DNA of 64,000 nt from Carboxylicivirga sp. (lineage in GTDB: Bacteria > Bacteroidota > Bacteroidia > Bacteroidales > Marinilabiliaceae), in the NCBI GenBank assembly GCA_025210475.1, contig JAOARW010000097.1, forward strand, positions 1 to 64,000. The letters run 5' to 3'. Under the pieces are notes generated by a model. The model was given only the letters and a program-made list of their open reading frames with translations. It did not search any database and was not told the origin of the DNA. Positions 27,628-36,762 of this stretch are shown piece after piece. How positions within the stretch are numbered: the first letter of the stretch is position 1; each line of letters opens with the position of its first letter. The position numbers and the translations under genes are program-made.

Positions 27628-27897
27628 ATGAGTACAACAACAATCACATTTAATCAACTCAGGAAGATTAAAGATAGTCTGCCTGATGGAAGTATTCGTT
27701 CAATTGCAGATGAGTTGGACCTCGACGTAGAGACAGTAAGAAATTACTTTGGCGGAGCCAACTATGATCGAGGGAAAAGCGTAGGGATACATCTCGAGCA
27801 AGGACCGGACGGTGGAATTGTAGAATTAGATGACACAACTATCCTGGATATGGCCCGCGACATTATTCAAGGCACTAAGCCTGTTGTACACAGTTAA
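27628..27897 (+). CDS. Small HTH-like protein of unknown function
   Basis: An 89-residue soluble protein. The middle part (GSIRSIADELDLDVETVRNYFGG, described as residues 21-43) looks like a helix-turn-helix, where a recognition helix would contain VETVRNYF. The C terminus is acidic with a conserved-looking LDDTTILDMARDII-type helix. It is the only chromosomal plus-strand gene in the first 44 kb, with its own promoter candidate and a strong terminator. It could be a nucleoid or transcription factor; I do not recognise a named family. Confidence 0.7.
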   Translation: MSTTTITFNQLRKIKDSLPDGSIRSIADELDLDVETVRNYFGGANYDRGKSVGIHLEQGPDGGIVELDDTTILDMARDIIQGTKPVVHS

Positions 27898-27917
27898 CGT
27901 CTAAAAAATTTAAGTAT

Positions 27918-27947
27918 AAAAAAAAGCGCCTCACCGGCGCTTTTTTT
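27918..27947 (+). terminator. Strong bidirectional terminator
   Basis: AAAAAGCGCC, a five-base loop and GGCGCTTTTT form a GC-rich stem with A and T runs on both sides. It ends the plus-strand 89-residue gene and, read on the minus strand, also follows the efflux operon. Confidence 0.9.
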
Positions 27948-27976
27948 CTGCTCCTATACCGAAACAGAATCAACCC

Positions 27977-28020
27977 ATGAAATAAGTCAAATGATTAATC
28001 AATCATTTGGCTTATTTCAT
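27977..28020 (-). repeat. Long hairpin at the end of the efflux operon
   Basis: Two 20-base arms (27977-27996 and 28001-28020) pair perfectly as RNA apart from one G-U, around a four-base loop AATC. It begins 7 bases past the stop of the last efflux gene. There is no T tract, so it may protect the 3' end or work together with the terminator at 27918-27947. Its left arm is part of a dispersed repeat also seen at 26880-26921. Confidence 0.6.
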
Positions 28021-28026
28021 TTGGTA

Positions 28027-28752
28027 TTATTTTATGAATCGTTCTCTTCGCTGTAGGTTTAACAGCCCCCATAAGCCGGCAACAGAAGCTACAATCAACC
28101 AGGTACGTATATGCTTCTTCACAATACTAACCCAAACCGTTTCGCTCATACCCGATGGAATATCAAATGGGTTAAGAAAAACATTCCAGGCACTTGCCTC
28201 CAGAAACTCTGTTAGCAGCCAAACCACCAAACCAATAATAACTACTATTACAGCAGTTCCGTTACCATTTTTAACAACCGTACTAAAAAAGAAGCCCAAC
28301 ATGCCAAATAATCCTACAGGCACCATCAGGCGCATTGTCATTTCAAATACCGGTACGTTTATTAATAAAATCCCACTCAGATTTGTCATTAAAAAGATAA
28401 ACCAAAACACCATAAAAAAGGACATCAGCAGTCGTACCAGCCATATCTTATACCGGTAGTTAGGGATACCGAACAATATTTCGAGAATGCGGGCATCTTC
28501 ATCGTTCTGAATTCCATAGGTAGTTGGAAAAAAGATCAGTAAAAATGCGGGGAACATTAGTTGAAAATATACACCATGAACACTCACAGTATCGGCAGCA
28601 AACAAACTAATGGACGTAATCAGCAGATAAAAAATTAACGCGGCACCAAGGAAATATACAAACTTATTACCAAAGACAATCTTCAGGTTATAACGAATAA
28701 ACTTGATGAGCAGCTTTAATTTGGGCGGATATATGATTGAAGTTTTAGTCAT
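28027..28752 (-). CDS. ABC-2 type permease-like membrane protein
   Basis: A 241-residue protein with about six membrane helices (starting near residues 32, 62, 107, 138, 166 and 213). Between the second and third helix lies a short cytoplasmic segment, GIQNDEDARILEILFGIP, of the sort found in ABC-2 permeases. Its start overlaps the end of the RND-ABC fusion gene by 8 bases. This makes it the obvious membrane partner for that protein's ABC domain. It is shorter than most ABC-2 permeases but has the normal number of helices. The substrate is unknown. Confidence 0.75.
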   Translation of the reverse strand: MTKTSIIYPPKLKLLIKFIRYNLKIVFGNKFVYFLGAALIFYLLITSISLFAADTVSVHGVYFQLMFPAFLLIFFPTTYGIQNDEDARILEILFGIPNYRYKIWLVRLLMSFFMVFWFIFLMTNLSGILLINVPVFEMTMRLMVPVGLFGMLGFFFSTVVKNGNGTAVIVVIIGLVVWLLTEFLEASAWNVFLNPFDIPSGMSETVWVSIVKKHIRTWLIVASVAGLWGLLNLQRRERFIK

Positions 28753-31700
28753 TCTGTTTTCTATTATGTTTTAACAACCAGATATAGGCATCTTCCAGTA
28801 CAGCTCCAACGCTTTGTGCGGATTCTACTGGTTGTGAATCGGAAATACAACGTACACGGATCACATTTCCATCGCGCATGTGGTGCACGATCAGGTGCTG
28901 TTTATTAATCACTTCGAATTCATCAGCCGGAATATCAAACTGCCACACTCGGTTGTTGGCTATTTTTACCATTTCACCTGGTTCTCCCCAATATTTTAAA
29001 TCACCCTTGCTCATTACCGCCACCTGGTTACACGAACTGGATATATCTTCGATAATATGCGTAGAAAACAGGACAATTCTTTCGCGACTAAGCTCTACTA
29101 AAAGATTCCTAAAACGAATTCTTTCTCGCGGATCCAGACCGGCAGTTGGCTCATCCACCACCAAAATTTTCGGTAAGTGAAGTAATATCATCGCAATACC
29201 AATGCGTTGTTTCATACCTCCCGAGAACGAACCAATCTTATCATCTTTGCGCTCCCACATATGCACTGACTTCAGCACATATTCCAAACGCTCAGATCGA
29301 ACAGCCTCATCGGTGATGCCACGCACTATAGCCTGATAATCCAAAAACTCAAAAGCCGTCATATTTTCGTAGGTGCCAAACTCCTGCGGCAAATAGCCAA
29401 TCATACCTTGCAGTTCCTCGCGGTGCTCAGCTGTATCATAGCCATTGATATAAACCTTCCCATAGCTTTGCTCCAGAATACCACATATAATTCGCATCAA
29501 GGTGGTTTTACCAGCCCCATTGGGTCCTAGTAAACCAATCATTCCGGTTTTAAACTCCAACGAAATACCCTTTAATGCTTTGAAAGGAACCTTTTGTTTA
29601 CCAACACCCGGAATACTTTTTATCATGCGATAATAAGTTCTTCGCCATCCGGCAAATCGCCCTTTTATCCGTTCAATATTTAACTGCTCTCTCTTTAACT
29701 TTTTACCAGACGAAACAAAAATTAAAAGTAAATACCAAAGAGAACCCATTATAATGGCCAGCGTTAAAGCATCCCAGCATTGAACAATCAAAACAGCACC
29801 GATAACGGGGTAAAAGAATTTGAGTAACTTTTGTATTCTCACATCCCACTTAAGTGGCTTTTCTGGATTATTCAACCTCCAATATATGGCCCAATCATTA
29901 TAAATATTACTTAATAGATGGTAATTAAGAATCGTAAAGATTGTACCCCACAGGGCTGTCTCCAGATAATACCAGGTAAAGTAAACTGCAAATATTAACA
30001 AAGGAATCTGCCAAACCATTTTCTTAATCAAATAATTCTTTGGCAATACCTTCTTGTCTCTGATTTCGATTTGTTTTGCATTTCGCGCTTTGTATTCGCG
30101 CACAAAGCGACTATCGCGATCATAGACTTTAACCAGATTACGTATGGTAATATTAACATCTTCATCCTGGGCAATAAGTTTTGCATTTGCCATACGCAGC
30201 GACGATTTTACAAAGTAAACCACCGATGGTATTCCGCTTATAATTAAAACACCATAAAGCATTTGCCAGGCAAAAGATGCATCGGAAAAGAAATAGATCA
30301 AAAATAAACCAGCTGTCCAGCCACCATAAATAATTAATTTTAACCATAGTTTGAGGCCACGCATCCAGGCTAATGCTGAATCCATTCCAAAGGCAAAAGT
30401 TGGCATAAATACCAGAGTCAAAAGCGTACTAAAACTCAGGCCACCCACAACAGTGATGGCAAAAGGCGCACCCAGTATCCCAACATACTCCGATTTACCC
30501 ATGGCCAAAGGCAACATGGCAATTATCGTGGTAATAGCAGTAATAGATATAGGTCTGATACGCGAAATACCGGCTTGCATCAATGCACGGGCATGGTTAT
30601 AGCCCTCGCGGCGCAATTGTCGCGAATAATCAATCAACAGGATACCATTGTTGACCACAACTCCCAACAAAATCAGGAAGCCAATAAAAGTATTGATATT
30701 AAGTAATGAGTTGCCGGTTAACACCAATGCCAGTAATGAACCGATAGCAGCCAAAGGCACCGAAAACAACATCACAATTGGTGCCGTTAGCGATTCAAAT
30801 ACTGATGCCAGAATCATAAAAACCAATAGCAAGCCAATTAAACCTAGAAATTTAAACTCGGCAAACATATCTTCCTCATGTACCACTTTGAGCGAAACCT
30901 TTGAAGACACCGGAATGGAAGCAACTAATTCATCCACCTGCAGTCGGGCATCCTCCAGCAAGGTATTGGAGTTATTAACTTCGTCGGAAAAACGGTAAGT
31001 CACCTCAATCTGCTTTTCCTGATTCACACGAAGTATTTCGGTTCGTCCGGAGGCATAATTGATTTCAGAGAAATCGCGAAGTGGCACAATGGCTCCTTCA
31101 TTATTGGTGACATTCAGCTTTTCTAGATCTCCCATTGTTTTCGGCGGCGCTTCATCGGGCAAGTCTTCATCCACCGTCTTCATAATGATATCGTAAGTCT
31201 CGTTATCAACTTTAAGCTGACCACCCGAGCTAACTTCTGAACGGAAGGTAAATAACTCGGAAACAACATTGGATGGTGAAATATTGAGTAATCCCATCAA
31301 ATACGCATCCATTCCGAGATGTACTTCGGGGCGTTTATTGGATGCTGAGATACGAACCCGCTGCAGGTTGTCAATGTTGTTTTCCAGAAAGTACTTAATA
31401 TCATTGGCCACCATCAGCATCTGGTCGTAATCTTCACCTTTAATCACCACTTTTTCTTCCTGCTCACCCAAGCCCAGGAACATCATCATGCCCATCCCCG
31501 GGTTGGAACCAAATCCTCCTCCACCGCCCATGGCAGCCGATGAACTTTGAGATAGGCTGATTTCACCACCTTCTACTTCGCTGATTCGTTCCTGAATATC
31601 CGAACGAATGGCTGGAATGGTTCGTTTGGCAATTTTCTTGTAATCTTCCTGAAGTATGATTGAAACAGATGCTTCATCCTCATATACCTGGGTAATTACA

Positions 31701-33475
31701 TCTTTCTTTTCCTCAAGGGATTCCAATCGCGTTTCAATTTCCCGAACAACCTTATCGGTGTTGGATAACATCGATCCGGCAGGCATTTCAACACTGATAC
31801 TGAACTCTGTGGTATCGGCTTCTTGCTGCGTACTGATACTTACCCCAATGCTAACAATTAAAACTACGAAAAATACCAACAGAATGCCAATGATGGTTAC
31901 TGCTGGCTTCCGAAGTGTTGCTTTTAACAGCAATAAATAATACTGCACCAGTTTATTGTGTAAATCCAGTTTTTCGAGCGCCTGAATACGATGCTTAACA
32001 ATCCCCGATAAAAATAAATGGGACAACATCGGAATCAGGATCAATGCCACAAGCAAAGAAACCATCAGGGTAGATACGATGGAAACACTGATGTGCTTGG
32101 CAATCTCGCGAAATATCATTTGCTCAGAAAACACAAATGGTAAAAACACCGAAATGGTCGTTAAGGTAGCAGCTGTTACCGATCGCCAAACTTCTTTGGT
32201 TCCCTTTACAACGCTTGTTTCACCATCGTCGCGACCCAAAGAGGCAACCCGATAGATGTTTTCCATCACCACCACACTGTTATCCAGGAGCATTCCAATG
32301 GCCAGGGCCAGCCCTACCAATGTCAGCATATTAATGGATATATCGGAGGCGAAAAAGAAGTTGAAGGCGCCATAGACCGATAAGGGCACAGATAGCATCA
32401 CCATGCCCACTAATGGTATGTTATTAAGGAATATCCATAACACAAAAATAGCCAGGATACCGCCAACAAAGGCCAGCTCAATAATGGAATCGAGGTTACT
32501 CTCCATTGTTTCGGCCTGGTTGGATACTACCACCAGTTCAACGCCTTTGTCTTTATAGTCGCTATTAATCGATTCGATCTGACGGAGTGTATTATCGGAC
32601 AATTCAATCATATTCACCTGGGCATCCCTGGCAATAGCCAAAGACACCGACTCCAATCCATTAACTCGGCTGTAAGAATCATCTTCTTTAACGCTTACGT
32701 TAATTTCTGCAATGTCCTTAAGCAATACCGGGCCATCCGACTTAACAACAATGTTCTCCACATCACTGATATGATTATAATCGGCCTCGGCTGTAACGTA
32801 ATATTGCATTTGCCCTTCTACCACTTTCCCTGCAAATACTTTTTCATTTTGCCCCGATGTGATGAGCTGACGTATTCGACCGCTGGTTAAACCATAACTG
32901 TCCAACACATCCTGCCTGCAAATAATTTCTACCGACTTCTGGCGACCACCGGATACTTCAATGGAAGAAACACCATCCACACTCTCCAGCTTGCTTTTTA
33001 TGTCTTGCTCAACAATGTTTCGTATGCGGTCGACACCGCCTTCGCCCCGTACCTGAACCGTCATAAACTGGCTGTTCATCTGGTCGATATCCGCCTTAAA
33101 AACCTGAGCGATCATGGTTTCGGGCAATACCCCCGATGCCCCTTCAATTTTCTCAACCAATTTGAGATAACTGTATTTGACATCCACATTTCTGTTCAGA
33201 TAAACAAAAACCATTACCTGACCTGGCCTAACTCTCGTTTCTATCTTCTCAATGCCTTCCAGCGTACTGATCAGTCCCTCGATTGGAATGGCGCCTTCCT
33301 GTTCCATGTGTTTTGGATCGAGCTCTGTGGTGGCTCGTACCTGCACAAATAACAGAGGATAATCCGTATTGGGCAACAACTCAAACGATAACTGCTTATA
33401 CGAAATCACCCCCAACATGGTCAGGGCCACGAACAGCATGCTGACAAGTACTTTTCTATTAACTAATTCCCTCAT
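28745..33475 (-). CDS. RND efflux pump fused to an ABC ATP-binding domain
   Basis: A 1576-residue single reading frame. Residues 1-1035 are a complete RND pump with twelve helices and two periplasmic loops; its relay motif reads GMLLDNSVVVMEN (about 394-406), one Asp then Asn. Two more helices follow (about 1041-1090). Residues 1108-1119 (ITIRNLVKVYDR) look like the first strand of an ABC domain. Four further helices (about 1150-1255) come next, then the rest of the ABC domain: FKALKGISLEF (1298-1308), Walker A GPNGAGKT (1317-1324), FSGGM (1417-1421) and VVDEPTAGLD (1439-1448). It would use both the proton gradient and ATP. I do not know such a fusion. It starts 11 bases after the RND gene. 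Confidence 0.9.
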   Translation of the reverse strand: MRELVNRKVLVSMLFVALTMLGVISYKQLSFELLPNTDYPLLFVQVRATTELDPKHMEQEGAIPIEGLISTLEGIEKIETRVRPGQVMVFVYLNRNVDVKYSYLKLVEKIEGASGVLPETMIAQVFKADIDQMNSQFMTVQVRGEGGVDRIRNIVEQDIKSKLESVDGVSSIEVSGGRQKSVEIICRQDVLDSYGLTSGRIRQLITSGQNEKVFAGKVVEGQMQYYVTAEADYNHISDVENIVVKSDGPVLLKDIAEINVSVKEDDSYSRVNGLESVSLAIARDAQVNMIELSDNTLRQIESINSDYKDKGVELVVVSNQAETMESNLDSIIELAFVGGILAIFVLWIFLNNIPLVGMVMLSVPLSVYGAFNFFFASDISINMLTLVGLALAIGMLLDNSVVVMENIYRVASLGRDDGETSVVKGTKEVWRSVTAATLTTISVFLPFVFSEQMIFREIAKHISVSIVSTLMVSLLVALILIPMLSHLFLSGIVKHRIQALEKLDLHNKLVQYYLLLLKATLRKPAVTIIGILLVFFVVLIVSIGVSISTQQEADTTEFSISVEMPAGSMLSNTDKVVREIETRLESLEEKKDVITQVYEDEASVSIILQEDYKKIAKRTIPAIRSDIQERISEVEGGEISLSQSSSAAMGGGGGFGSNPGMGMMMFLGLGEQEEKVVIKGEDYDQMLMVANDIKYFLENNIDNLQRVRISASNKRPEVHLGMDAYLMGLLNISPSNVVSELFTFRSEVSSGGQLKVDNETYDIIMKTVDEDLPDEAPPKTMGDLEKLNVTNNEGAIVPLRDFSEINYASGRTEILRVNQEKQIEVTYRFSDEVNNSNTLLEDARLQVDELVASIPVSSKVSLKVVHEEDMFAEFKFLGLIGLLLVFMILASVFESLTAPIVMLFSVPLAAIGSLLALVLTGNSLLNINTFIGFLILLGVVVNNGILLIDYSRQLRREGYNHARALMQAGISRIRPISITAITTIIAMLPLAMGKSEYVGILGAPFAITVVGGLSFSTLLTLVFMPTFAFGMDSALAWMRGLKLWLKLIIYGGWTAGLFLIYFFSDASFAWQMLYGVLIISGIPSVVYFVKSSLRMANAKLIAQDEDVNITIRNLVKVYDRDSRFVREYKARNAKQIEIRDKKVLPKNYLIKKMVWQIPLLIFAVYFTWYYLETALWGTIFTILNYHLLSNIYNDWAIYWRLNNPEKPLKWDVRIQKLLKFFYPVIGAVLIVQCWDALTLAIIMGSLWYLLLIFVSSGKKLKREQLNIERIKGRFAGWRRTYYRMIKSIPGVGKQKVPFKALKGISLEFKTGMIGLLGPNGAGKTTLMRIICGILEQSYGKVYINGYDTAEHREELQGMIGYLPQEFGTYENMTAFEFLDYQAIVRGITDEAVRSERLEYVLKSVHMWERKDDKIGSFSGGMKQRIGIAMILLHLPKILVVDEPTAGLDPRERIRFRNLLVELSRERIVLFSTHIIEDISSSCNQVAVMSKGDLKYWGEPGEMVKIANNRVWQFDIPADEFEVINKQHLIVHHMRDGNVIRVRCISDSQPVESAQSVGAVLEDAYIWLLKHNRKQND

Positions 33476-33486
33476 ACCTGTCGATG

Positions 33487-36400
33487 CTAATTGGAACGTT
33501 TAAACAATTGGTCAAATACGTAATATACACACGGAATAACCACTAATGTGAGTAAGGTAGAAGTTACCAAACCGCCAATTACCGCAATAGCCATCGGTGC
33601 CCGTAAAGCAGCACTATCACCGAAACCAACTGTCAGTGGCAACAGGGCTAAGATGGTTGTAATACTGGTCATCAGAATGGGACGTACACGCTGCTGTCCT
33701 GCAGCAATAACCGCTTCTTTTAGTGCTAAACCTCCCCGCTTAAATTGATTGATGGCATCCACCAGAATGATGGAGTCATTAACGGCAATACCCGCCAGCA
33801 TCACAATGCCGATGTAGGCCATAATATTAAAGGTGTGTCCAAGAAGGTAAAAGGCCCAGACGGCTCCTACCCCTGCCAAAGGAATGGTCAGTAATATGGT
33901 GAATGGGTGAAGCAAGGACTCGAACTGTGAAGCCATTACCATGTACACCAAAACAATGGATAAAATCAGAGCAAACTGAAGACTTCCGAAAGCATTCTTC
34001 CTTTTCTCTTCGGCTCCCAATATACTAACCGTTGATGTAGACGGAATATCCAACTGCTCAATCGAAGTTTCCATACCGGCAATAAAGTGATCAAATGGCA
34101 CTTCATCACTTACCATTGCACTTAAACGGATGATTCGCTTTTGATTATTACGCAACACTTCGCGAGGCGCTCTACCTATATTGATGCTTGCCACTTCAGC
34201 AAGCAAAACTTGTTTGTCGCCTTGAGATATTTTTAATTCGGCCAGTTCATCCAAACGCACATCGGGCGATTCAAGTGTAATATCAGTCAGATCGCCTCGT
34301 AACTCCATCCGGCCGCCATCCTTTTTAGAAAGGTAATCAGAAATACCCGACATTATGCTTGATACATCCAAGCCAAATATACCGGCACGAATGCGGTCGA
34401 TCACCACATTTACTTCGGGAGCCCCATCTTCGAGGGAGCTTTTCGCATTATAGATTCCCTGATACTGGCGAATATAATTAGCCAGCATTATGGCTGACTC
34501 CTCCAGGTTCTCACGATTATTATCTTCAATCTCGATCACCAAAGGCGCTTCATCTGTACCCAATAATGTTTGTAGGGCCGATTGATCCTGCACAAAACGC
34601 ATCTCCAAATCCTTAATTCCGCCATACAGATCATTTAAAGCCGTTACAATCTCATCAAATGAAGCATGAATATCTTCCCGAAGAACCAGCTTAAGATAAC
34701 CGGTGTTCTCTCCCTGCTCCGATGTAGATGACGTTTCCGTTGCTGTTTCGGATCCTGCATGTGAATAGATCCATACCAATTGTTCGCCAAAAGCATTCAG
34801 AGCCATTTGTTCCATTTGCGTTAAGGTGGCATCGGTACGGTTTAAAGATGTTCCTGCCGGAAATACTGTTTCAATGGTTACTTCATTGGATTGTGTTTCG
34901 GGCATAAATTCACTACCTACAAATGGTAAAATTAGAACTGAAACTGCTATAAGAATAACTGCTGATATCAATACAAGCGCACGTTTCTCTATAACTCTTT
35001 CGAGAAAAGAACGATAGGATTTAAATCCGGTTTCTTTTTTAAGAACCGGTTTGCTCGATTTATTACTATTCCTGAAAACATATTTACTAAGAACCGGAAT
35101 AACCAGGAGGGCAACCAACAATGATGACAAGAGCGAAAACGCGACCGTCCAGGCCTGATCCTTAAATAATTCGCCTGAGGCACCATGCAGGTATACAATT
35201 GGAAGAAACACCACGATGGTGGTTAAGGTAGATGCCGTTAATGCGCCACCAACCTCGGCCGTTCCATCAATTGCCGCCTGCTTAACCGACAGGCCTTCCT
35301 CAATTTTCCGAACGATATTTTCGACGACTACAATGGCATTATCCACCAACATACCGGCACCTAGGGCTAAACCGCCCAATGTCATAATATTCAATGTTAA
35401 GCCATTAAAATACATCAGGTTGAAAGTGGCAATAATCGAAACCGGTATGGCCAAACTCACAATCAGCGTAACACCAAATCGTCGTAAGAAAATAAACAAT
35501 ACAAAAACAGCCAGGATTATCCCGATTAAGGCACTTTCCTGCACTTCGCCAATGGCACTTTGAAAAGAACCCTGGTTATTGATCACTTGCAATTCATAAC
35601 CCGGTAAACGTTTTTGAATAGCAGCAAAGGCTTCCTCTAACTTTTCAACTGCTTCAACGGTATTAAAACGCGTTTCTTTATAGATGGAAACTCCCAAACA
35701 ACGCTCACCATTTAATCGAACGATGCTTTCCGGTTCGCGATTTTGCAAACGAACAGTAGCCACATCTTTTAACAATACCGGTGATGACTCTCCGGCTACA
35801 TTAGTCACATTGGCATCAGCTTCGGTAGTATTTTTATTTAGTTTTACCACCAGATTCTCCATATCATCGATGGCACTTAAAGCACTTAAACCTTTAATAA
35901 TATAACGCTGCCCCATTTCTTCGATGGAACCTCCTGATACATTCTGATTAAAACTGTTAATCGTATTCAGCACTGATGAGTTGCTTAAGCCATTAGCATC
36001 CAACAATTCAGGATCAACAACAACAGAAACCTCTGCCACTTCTTCGCCCGACAAACGCACATCGGCAATCCCCTCAATACGAATCAGTTCATTGCGAATA
36101 TAGTTCTCAGCAACTTTCCGCAAAGTGTTCATGTCTTTAACCGTTTCGTTGCTAAAAGCCGCTTTTATAACCGGCGAAGCATTGGGATCGAAACGGGTAA
36201 TATTAAGTTCTTCAACATCTTCGTCCTGACTAATGGGCGTCAGTGCCTTTTGTAAATCCAAAAATGCCTCATCAATATCTTTGCCCCAATCGTATTCAAC
36301 GGTTACAATGGCTGCTCCTACCCGGCTTACCGATGATACATTTAAAACACCACTTTGACGCACGGCCAGAGCCTCAACCTGCTCCACAAATCGCTTTTCA

Positions 36401-36579
36401 ATTTCTTCAGGTGAGCGCTCGCCAGAAACTACTTCGGCGTATATTTTAGGATTTTGTAAATCTGGAAATAAATCGGTTCCCAAACGTGTAAGCGATATTA
36501 CACCCAGCAAAATGATGCCTAAAACAATCATTAAAACTGTAACCGGGTAATTAACCGAAAATCGAGAAATTGCTTTCAT
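33487..36579 (-). CDS. RND family efflux permease (AcrB/HAE-like)
   Basis: A 1030-residue inner-membrane pump. It starts KAISRFSVNYPVTVLMIVLG, the usual first helix, and has two large periplasmic loops. The helix 4 relay motif is GMLVDNAIVVVEN, the DN variant. The second half has MVMASQFESLLHPFTILLTIP and NDSIILVDAINQ. It uses proton flux to push substrates through an adaptor and TolC, and both of these are encoded just upstream on the same strand. A 183-base gap with three 22-base repeats separates it from the adaptor gene. Substrate unknown; drug/organic-type HAE is more likely than metal. Confidence 0.92.
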   Translation of the reverse strand: MKAISRFSVNYPVTVLMIVLGIILLGVISLTRLGTDLFPDLQNPKIYAEVVSGERSPEEIEKRFVEQVEALAVRQSGVLNVSSVSRVGAAIVTVEYDWGKDIDEAFLDLQKALTPISQDEDVEELNITRFDPNASPVIKAAFSNETVKDMNTLRKVAENYIRNELIRIEGIADVRLSGEEVAEVSVVVDPELLDANGLSNSSVLNTINSFNQNVSGGSIEEMGQRYIIKGLSALSAIDDMENLVVKLNKNTTEADANVTNVAGESSPVLLKDVATVRLQNREPESIVRLNGERCLGVSIYKETRFNTVEAVEKLEEAFAAIQKRLPGYELQVINNQGSFQSAIGEVQESALIGIILAVFVLFIFLRRFGVTLIVSLAIPVSIIATFNLMYFNGLTLNIMTLGGLALGAGMLVDNAIVVVENIVRKIEEGLSVKQAAIDGTAEVGGALTASTLTTIVVFLPIVYLHGASGELFKDQAWTVAFSLLSSLLVALLVIPVLSKYVFRNSNKSSKPVLKKETGFKSYRSFLERVIEKRALVLISAVILIAVSVLILPFVGSEFMPETQSNEVTIETVFPAGTSLNRTDATLTQMEQMALNAFGEQLVWIYSHAGSETATETSSTSEQGENTGYLKLVLREDIHASFDEIVTALNDLYGGIKDLEMRFVQDQSALQTLLGTDEAPLVIEIEDNNRENLEESAIMLANYIRQYQGIYNAKSSLEDGAPEVNVVIDRIRAGIFGLDVSSIMSGISDYLSKKDGGRMELRGDLTDITLESPDVRLDELAELKISQGDKQVLLAEVASINIGRAPREVLRNNQKRIIRLSAMVSDEVPFDHFIAGMETSIEQLDIPSTSTVSILGAEEKRKNAFGSLQFALILSIVLVYMVMASQFESLLHPFTILLTIPLAGVGAVWAFYLLGHTFNIMAYIGIVMLAGIAVNDSIILVDAINQFKRGGLALKEAVIAAGQQRVRPILMTSITTILALLPLTVGFGDSAALRAPMAIAVIGGLVTSTLLTLVVIPCVYYVFDQLFKRSN

Positions 36580-36639
36580 ATTTTGATGTATGATTGATGA
36601 TGTTAGGTTAATCTCTTAGCTCGATACGCCTTTTGTGTA

Positions 36640-36705
36640 AAACCGATAGTTATCCGTTTGCAAACCGATAGTTACTTTTTTGTAAACCGATAACTATTCG
36701 TTGAC
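36640..36705 (-). repeat. Three tandem 22-base repeats between adaptor and RND genes
   Basis: AAACCGATAGTTA (36640), AAACCGATAGTTA (36662) and AAACCGATAACTA (36684) recur at exactly 22-base intervals, two helical turns. Each is followed by a T-rich tail of 9 bases. On the coding strand they read TAACTATCGGTTT. The same-face phasing suggests a multimeric regulator, or an RNA element controlling the downstream RND genes. It is not a CRISPR: the spacers are too short. Confidence 0.75.
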
Positions 36706-36762
36706 GATCGGATAAGCATCGCTGTTAAAAGACATACTTATTAACCTTGCATCTTGCTACTA

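Noticed and set aside
33005..33352. Plus-strand frame of 115 residues opposite the RND-ABC fusion
   Set aside because: Antisense to conserved RND coding sequence and without domain or ribosome site.
35216..35563. Plus-strand frame of 115 residues opposite the RND pump
   Set aside because: It is the antisense shadow of the clear RND gene, with no family or start signal.
36640..36705. Possible small CRISPR array (three repeats)
   Set aside because: The conserved part is only 13 bases and the spacers 9 bases. There are three units, no cas genes, and the spacers resemble each other.
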